A DNA stretch of 64,000 nt from UBA1535 sp964371035. GTDB lineage: Bacteria > Bacillota > Clostridia > Tissierellales > Sedimentibacteraceae. Each line of letters starts with the position of its first letter. The stretch's first letter is position 1. The stretch covers positions 71,631-135,630 of the forward strand of contig CAYJLG010000002.1 of assembly GCA_964371035.1 (NCBI GenBank), given 5' to 3'. A program made the translations under genes and the position numbers. This document shows, in pieces, positions 63,442 through 64,000 of the stretch. The notes below the pieces were generated by a model. The model saw only the letters and a list, made by a program, of their open reading frames with translations, was not told where the DNA came from and made no database searches.

Positions 63442-64000
63442 ATGAGTGAACTGAAAATGATACAACCGAAACAAAAATGGAGACGATACAATACAAAATT
63501 AGGAATTTGCATAAATGAGATGTGTGAAAAAGTTATTGATAAACATTTATCTCTAAATTACAAAGAGTCAATTCAATTGATATTTACATCCCCACCATTC
63601 CCGTTAAATAGAGCAAAGAATTATGGCAATTTAAAAGGTGAGGAATACAAGCAGTGGCTTTGTAACATAGGAAAAACTCTTGTTCCGCTATTAACTAAAG
63701 ACGGCTCTATTGTAATTGAAATTGGAAATGCTTGGAATCATAGAGAGCCTACATTTTCAACTTTGCCAATGGAAACTCTTTTAGAATTTAAGAATCAATG
63801 TGGTCTTTATTTATGCCAAGAGTTTATTTATTATAATCCAGCAAGGTTACCTGGACCTATTCAATGGGTAAATAAAGAGCGTGTACGAGTAAAGGACTCT
63901 TTTACTAGATTATGGTGGATGTCAACTACACCGAATCCATATGCATGTAATTCTAATGTTTTAGAGCAATATAGTAAGCAAATGAAAAAATTACTTGAAT
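63442..64000 (+). CDS. Beta-class DNA methyltransferase (N4-cytosine or N6-adenine), cut by window edge
   Basis: 186 codons are visible from the ATG at 63442 and the frame is open to the end of the window. The catalytic motif IV is TSPPFPLNRAKNYGNLKG at about 49-66, typical of type II methyltransferases that put SPP(F/Y) first (beta class); the AdoMet motif I would follow later. Amino-methylation is inferred; TSPPF is compatible with either base. It lies 4 bases after the endonuclease stop, so it belongs to the same restriction-modification cargo. Confidence 0.82.
   Translation, partial: MSELKMIQPKQKWRRYNTKLGICINEMCEKVIDKHLSLNYKESIQLIFTSPPFPLNRAKNYGNLKGEEYKQWLCNIGKTLVPLLTKDGSIVIEIGNAWNHREPTFSTLPMETLLEFKNQCGLYLCQEFIYYNPARLPGPIQWVNKERVRVKDSFTRLWWMSTTPNPYACNSNVLEQYSKQMKKLLE

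Overview
This window is AT-rich chromosomal DNA, apparently from a low-GC Firmicute, most like an anaerobic Clostridia/Tissierellia-type organism. The evidence is strong AGGAG-type ribosome-binding sites, many ATG/TTG starts with short intergenic spacers, an MEP-pathway ispE, a tetrahydrofolate-riboswitch-controlled ECF vitamin transporter, tryptophanase, ECF sigma/DUF4179 and Bce-type modules, and S-layer-homology surface proteins. The species cannot be named from the sequence. No tRNA, rRNA or CRISPR array was seen.

Layout. 1-4405: ccdA (partial) and ispE on the minus strand, folT with its riboswitch on the plus strand, then a minus-strand trio (kinase-like, GIY-YIG, nitroreductase-like). 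4406-5187: gene-free, very AT-rich, with a cluster of DnaA-box-like sites that could be a replication origin. To its right genes run on the plus strand as far as 21 kb: a RocB-like M20 hydrolase with an NhaC antiporter, a DUF218 protein, a Bce-type antimicrobial-peptide sensing and detoxification module (response regulator, kinase, ATPase, permease), a two-domain flavoprotein, a very large DUF4062-STAND-TPR protein and a lipoprotein. 21-29 kb: a regulator divergent from tryptophanase, two further PLP enzymes, an RNase Z-like hydrolase, a nitroreductase and a small MITE-like element. 29-41 kb: a decayed acetyltransferase fragment, a leucine-rich-repeat/SLH surface protein, two overlapping GGDEF membrane proteins, several GNAT acetyltransferases, a CobQ-like ATPase without its glutaminase domain next to a Dph6-like ATP pyrophosphatase, an ECF sigma factor with its probable anti-sigma partner, and a Cys-type glutathione peroxidase. 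41-50 kb: an acidic lipoprotein, a second two-component/ABC module with an unusual kinase lacking membrane segments, and guaA.

50-64 kb looks like accessory DNA. It begins with a minus-strand DUF262/HNH nuclease and ADP-ribosylglycohydrolase pair (possible defence) and a MATE exporter. A mobilizable element follows: two small genes, about 560 bp of interspersed 17-bp repeats, a RepA-like ATPase, a GC-rich dyad region (oriT candidate), a ribbon-helix-helix accessory protein, a MobL/MobP relaxase, an excisionase, a tyrosine integrase and a second MobC-like protein. Directly downstream is a type II restriction-modification cargo: an HTH-fused C5 methyltransferase, an Eco47II-like endonuclease and a second methyltransferase that runs off the end.

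The best candidates for undescribed biology are the DUF4062-STAND-TPR protein, the DUF262/ADP-ribosylglycohydrolase pair, the CobQ-without-GATase/Dph6-like pair, and the repeat array with twin promoters in the mobilizable element.
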